64,000 nt of DNA from Myxococcales bacterium (lineage in GTDB: Bacteria; Myxococcota; Polyangia; HGW-17; SLPX01), in the NCBI GenBank assembly GCA_007131745.1, contig SLPX01000002.1, forward strand, positions 1 to 64,000, in the 5' to 3' direction. The notes under the pieces are model-generated. The model made no database searches. It was not told where the DNA came from and saw nothing but the letters and a program-made list of their open reading frames with translations. Made by a program: the position numbers and the translations under genes. Positions within the stretch are counted from its first letter, which is position 1, and each line of letters opens with the position of its first letter. Shown here piece by piece: positions 62,101-64,000 of this stretch.

Positions 62101-62178
62101 GGCGACGAGGTCATAAGACTGACGGTTGGGGAAATGCAGCATGCTTTCAAAGAAACGCTTTCTCCGGACAAGTTTTGA
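59104..62178 (+). CDS. purL: FGAM synthase PurL with two N-terminal PurS-like units
   Basis: PurL makes formylglycinamidine ribonucleotide in purine synthesis using ammonia from PurQ. The 1024-residue protein has two PurS-like units (about 1-80, VEVVLKPGIKDGLG, and 85-165, VETAYRPGVTDNVG). The PurL core follows: LECLAQTWSEHCKHKIF, VFKVETHNSPSALDPYGGA, TDNGAGGLSSSVGEM, SGKDSMKN and CHDASDGGLAVCFAET. Single-chain PurL enzymes also hold a PurS-dimer-like N-terminal region, so this is such an enzyme without its glutaminase domain, which is the separate next gene. An AGGGAGGAATAA site precedes the ATG. Confidence 0.95.
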   Translation: MPHRVEVVLKPGIKDGLGETIAHRIRTHLSMQVERVQTVEVYTIAGELEAGVLQAYAAEALSDPIVQEYMVDKCAALERSFHWSVETAYRPGVTDNVGRTAREALALAMENREEGVPSVHHSRQYLITCHRDHMFNGIETEYIAGELLGNTLIQSFEIMTRPDMEKIKRIPPRPPRVGDDVNAKVECISLEITDDELESLSRSRVLALSLEEMKTIQAHFRQDETVEARRKMGFGGESGTVTDVELECLAQTWSEHCKHKIFNADITYTDEEGLTEEIHSLFRTYIQGATKKVREAAGENDYCLSVFKDNAGVVKLDDDWSLVFKVETHNSPSALDPYGGALTGIVGVNRDPFGTGLGARLIFNTDVFCLAPPHRRSELPPRLLQPLRVLEGVREGVEHGGNKSGIPTVNGAVVFDERYLGKPLVFCGTGGIMEAEINGRPSHEKAARPGDFIVMTGGRIGKDGIHGATFSSEELHEGSPATAVQIGDPITQKRMFDMLLLARDKNLYSAITDNGAGGLSSSVGEMAQDPGGADIDLAKAPLKYGSLQPWEILVSEAQERMTLAVPPEKVDEFLELARRFEVEATVLGTFTDSGYFTVRYNDVTAAHLPMDFLHEGLPPMKLEAVFQPRIEPDPDLKKLGPADEESAADAGSMSYFTRAWNKTLLEMLGRLNICSKEYWVRRYDHEVQGGSVVKPLTGANDDGPSDAAVLRPLPESMKAIVVSCGIRPAYSDIDTYHMAACAFDEAVRNAVCVGADPDRLSALDNFCWSDPVKSPLNPEGPHKLAQLVRSNKALYDICIAYSIPLISGKDSMKNDYRHEDIRISVPATLLISMLGVMEDARKAVTSDAKCPGDIVFVMGETLNEMGGGEFFASKNITGCSVPKVRPEETVPRYRALHKAINKGLIRSCHDASDGGLAVCFAETAIGGDLGMDVDISRAPKSIGLTKWPGVILFSESQGRFVLTVKPEHAEEVEGLLRPHGAARVGTITGDGIFRIRGAGGDEVIRLTVGEMQHAFKETLSPDKF

Positions 62179-62220
62179 AAACTGAACACTACATCGACGG
62201 AATAACATATAGGAGAGGTC

Positions 62221-63081
62221 ATGGCTGAGGCAAGAGCGCTGGTTTTGGCCGGCAACGGAACCAATTGTGAACGTGAAACCGCTCATGCATGTCGGCTCGC
62301 CGGAGCCGAAGTGGTCGATATCGTATTCATCTGGGACTTGTTGGCCGGGCGAAAATCCATGGAAGATTACAATTTTCTCATTCTTCCGGGTGGATTCATG
62401 GATGGAGATGATCTTGGCGCTGCAAAGGCCGGCGCACACAGGTTCAAACACGCAGTGACCCCTGATGGCAAAAGCCTTTTTCAACAACTTCAGACTTTCA
62501 TTCACGGTCCGAAGCTTGTGCTGGGGATTTGCAATGGGTTTCAACTCATGGTCAAACTGGGTTTGATTCCCAACCTGGAGTCGCTTTTGGAAAAGCGGAT
62601 GTCACATCCTCCCCAGGAGACGACTATCTGGGCCAATGATTCAGGTCGATTCGAGGATCGCTGGGTGCATCTCGTTGTTGACAAGAGTTCTCCCTGCGTT
62701 TTCACCCGGTCCACACATTGTCCCGATCGCTTGGATCTGCCTGTGCGTCACGGAGAGGGAAAGGTGATCTTCGGCTCCCTGGACAACCTCAAAAGGGCCA
62801 TGGATCACCATCTCATTCCCCTTTTCTATGCGAATCCGGAAACCGGAACACATACTGAAGAGTATCCTTTCAATCCAAACGGTTCCCCCCGCTCAATTGC
62901 ATCCATCTGCGATCCCACCGGCAGGCTTTTCGGACTCATGCCTCACCCTGAGGCTTACACTCATCGCACCAATCATCCACGATGGACCAGGACTCCCTTT
63001 GAAGACTCGGAAAACGAAGAGGGAACCGGCTTGGCCATATTCAAAAATGCGGTGGATTGGCTCCATCGTTGCAGGGACTGA
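62221..63081 (+). CDS. purQ: FGAM synthase glutaminase subunit PurQ
   Basis: PurQ releases ammonia from glutamine for PurL. The 286-residue protein has VLAGNGTNCERETAHA, FLILPGGFMDGDDLGA, the nucleophile region LGICNGFQLM and the late catalytic His-Glu pair in MPHPEAYT. It is larger than single-chain bacterial PurQ (about 230 residues) and closer to the glutaminase part of large PurL. AGGAGAGG precedes the ATG 42 bases after purL, so the two form an operon. Confidence 0.95.
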   Translation: MAEARALVLAGNGTNCERETAHACRLAGAEVVDIVFIWDLLAGRKSMEDYNFLILPGGFMDGDDLGAAKAGAHRFKHAVTPDGKSLFQQLQTFIHGPKLVLGICNGFQLMVKLGLIPNLESLLEKRMSHPPQETTIWANDSGRFEDRWVHLVVDKSSPCVFTRSTHCPDRLDLPVRHGEGKVIFGSLDNLKRAMDHHLIPLFYANPETGTHTEEYPFNPNGSPRSIASICDPTGRLFGLMPHPEAYTHRTNHPRWTRTPFEDSENEEGTGLAIFKNAVDWLHRCRD

Positions 63082-63103
63082 AATCCTAAGCTCCGGATCA
63101 GTC

Positions 63104-64000
63104 CTAGATATAACCGAAAAGATATAACAGGCCTGAAACCACCAGGCCCGTGATCACTGCGGCCGAAAGGCCGATCAACAGGTAGGGCGTAACTTTCTTC
63201 TTTTCGCGAAAGCCCTCCGCCGGATGTCGACAGGAAACACCACTGTAATCCTCCAGGATAACTGTTTCTTCGGCTCCAAGCACTGCAGCCTTTATACTAT
63301 CGTCTACAACGGTCTTATCGTATTCGCGCAATTCAGCCGTAATTCCGTCGTCTAAAACAGTTTTTTCGTTTTCATCCATCGCAAGGGCGGCTTCCTGCGA
63401 TACTTCGGCCTGAACCAACTGTACGTCAATCAGCGTGTCGCCTCCGTTTGCACTCTCTTTATTTTCGTTTTTTTCCAAACATTCTCCTCCACCCCACATA
63501 TCGGCGGTAATTTTTCGTGTTCGCTTCGAACGAGCCGAATCCTCATTGGAAACATCTTCGCAGGTGCCTTGAACGGTTTCCAGCACGCCCGATACTGTTC
63601 GGCGGCCGGTAAAATCCAAATCGCTCTCATCCAGGTCCAAGATCTGTTCTGCATCGGTTTGCATCCATGCATCCAAGGTTTTCTTACGGCTTCTTTCTTT
63701 TTGTTCCCGGCCCCTTTCTTTTTCATCTTGCATGATTTCCGTCATGAGGTAGAGAAGAACTTCTTGCCTGATATTATACATGGAAGCCAGGCCGTTTACA
63801 TCCTCGAGCATTTTCCGGGCCGATGAATACCTTTTACAGACATCTCGTTCCAGCGCCTTGAAAACCACTGCAGAAACTTCTTTCGGGATTTCGCCTCGGA
63901 TTTCCCGGGGGTCGGGTATTGGTTTGGATTTAACCGCCATCAGAGTCGCAAGATCCGTGTCCGACAAAAAGAGCCTTTGTCCGGTAAGAAGTTCATGGAA
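63104..64000 (-). CDS. Ser/Thr protein kinase, C-terminal part (runs off the window)
   Basis: The frame is open to base 64000 and reads FHELLTGQRLFLSDTDLATL, the end of the kinase C-lobe (the usual ELLTGxxxF), then IPKEVSAVVFKALERDVCKR, the final kinase helix. The catalytic half is outside the window. A long acidic, Lys/Glu-rich linker follows, with ETVILEDYSG-type repeats and VLDDGI, TVVDDSI and ETVILEDYS, perhaps phosphorylation or FHA-binding sites. A single membrane helix ends the protein (PYLLIGLSAAVITGLVVSGL). It is probably a bacterial Ser/Thr kinase with its kinase domain in the cytoplasm and the anchor at the C terminus. Confidence 0.88.
   Translation of the reverse strand, partial: FHELLTGQRLFLSDTDLATLMAVKSKPIPDPREIRGEIPKEVSAVVFKALERDVCKRYSSARKMLEDVNGLASMYNIRQEVLLYLMTEIMQDEKERGREQKERSRKKTLDAWMQTDAEQILDLDESDLDFTGRRTVSGVLETVQGTCEDVSNEDSARSKRTRKITADMWGGGECLEKNENKESANGGDTLIDVQLVQAEVSQEAALAMDENEKTVLDDGITAELREYDKTVVDDSIKAAVLGAEETVILEDYSGVSCRHPAEGFREKKKVTPYLLIGLSAAVITGLVVSGLLYLFGYI

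Overview
The window looks like chromosomal DNA from a deltaproteobacterial, Myxococcota-like bacterium (possibly a Bradymonadales-type lineage). The evidence is indirect: many large predicted lipoproteins, Cys-rich CGNG..E.CD repeats of the type common in myxobacteria, an AgmX/PglI-type C-terminal domain, a PP2C phosphatase fused to a cyclic-nucleotide-binding domain, a serine/threonine kinase, and outer-membrane barrel proteins. No rRNA, tRNA or CRISPR was seen. Taxonomy is an inference.

Region 1 (1-7.6 kb) is an accessory/defence island. It opens with the C-terminal part of a TNT-type NAD-hydrolysing toxin that is frameshifted inside its last conserved motif. A minus-strand four-gene cassette follows: Schlafen/AlbA_2 ATPase, ParA-like ATPase, DarT toxin (DNA ADP-ribosyltransferase) and DarG antitoxin. 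It is flanked on both sides by short scars of extra copies of the same genes, so the cassette was once present in tandem. Two AAA_14/DUF4143 ATPase genes come next. The first has an apparent promoter overlapped by repeated 23-bp inverted repeats, and a 34-codon ORF overlaps its stop codon.

Region 2 (7.7-17.5 kb) holds murI, a Tat-signal protein ending in 16 Ser-His-Gly triplets, a divergent double aminoglycoside-phosphotransferase-like protein, a Cys-rich/barrel surface protein, a tandemly duplicated small lipoprotein, a three-lipoprotein operon and one more lipoprotein. Region 3 (17.5-29.1 kb) has two giant, overlapping, paralogous FecR-VIT-VWA-TPR proteins, an isolated FliQ/FliR-type export-gate pair and a TPR-barrel protein.

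Region 4 (29.3-47.4 kb) holds a DUF948-like/YtxH pair, ppiC-alaS, a beta-propeller-like protein coupled to a flippase, an M74 endopeptidase fused to HEAT repeats, a Cys-less thioredoxin-fold protein, Cys-rich and beta-helix lipoproteins, a PASTA protein, and a B12-type radical SAM enzyme coupled to an FGGY kinase. Region 5 (47.6-64 kb) is mostly housekeeping: a site-2 protease (rseP-like) with three PDZ units, tsaB, a PP2C-cNMP protein, queE and trmFO in overlapping series, purL carrying two N-terminal PurS-like units, purQ, and the C-terminal part of a serine/threonine kinase running off the window edge. Two large surface lipoproteins lie among them.
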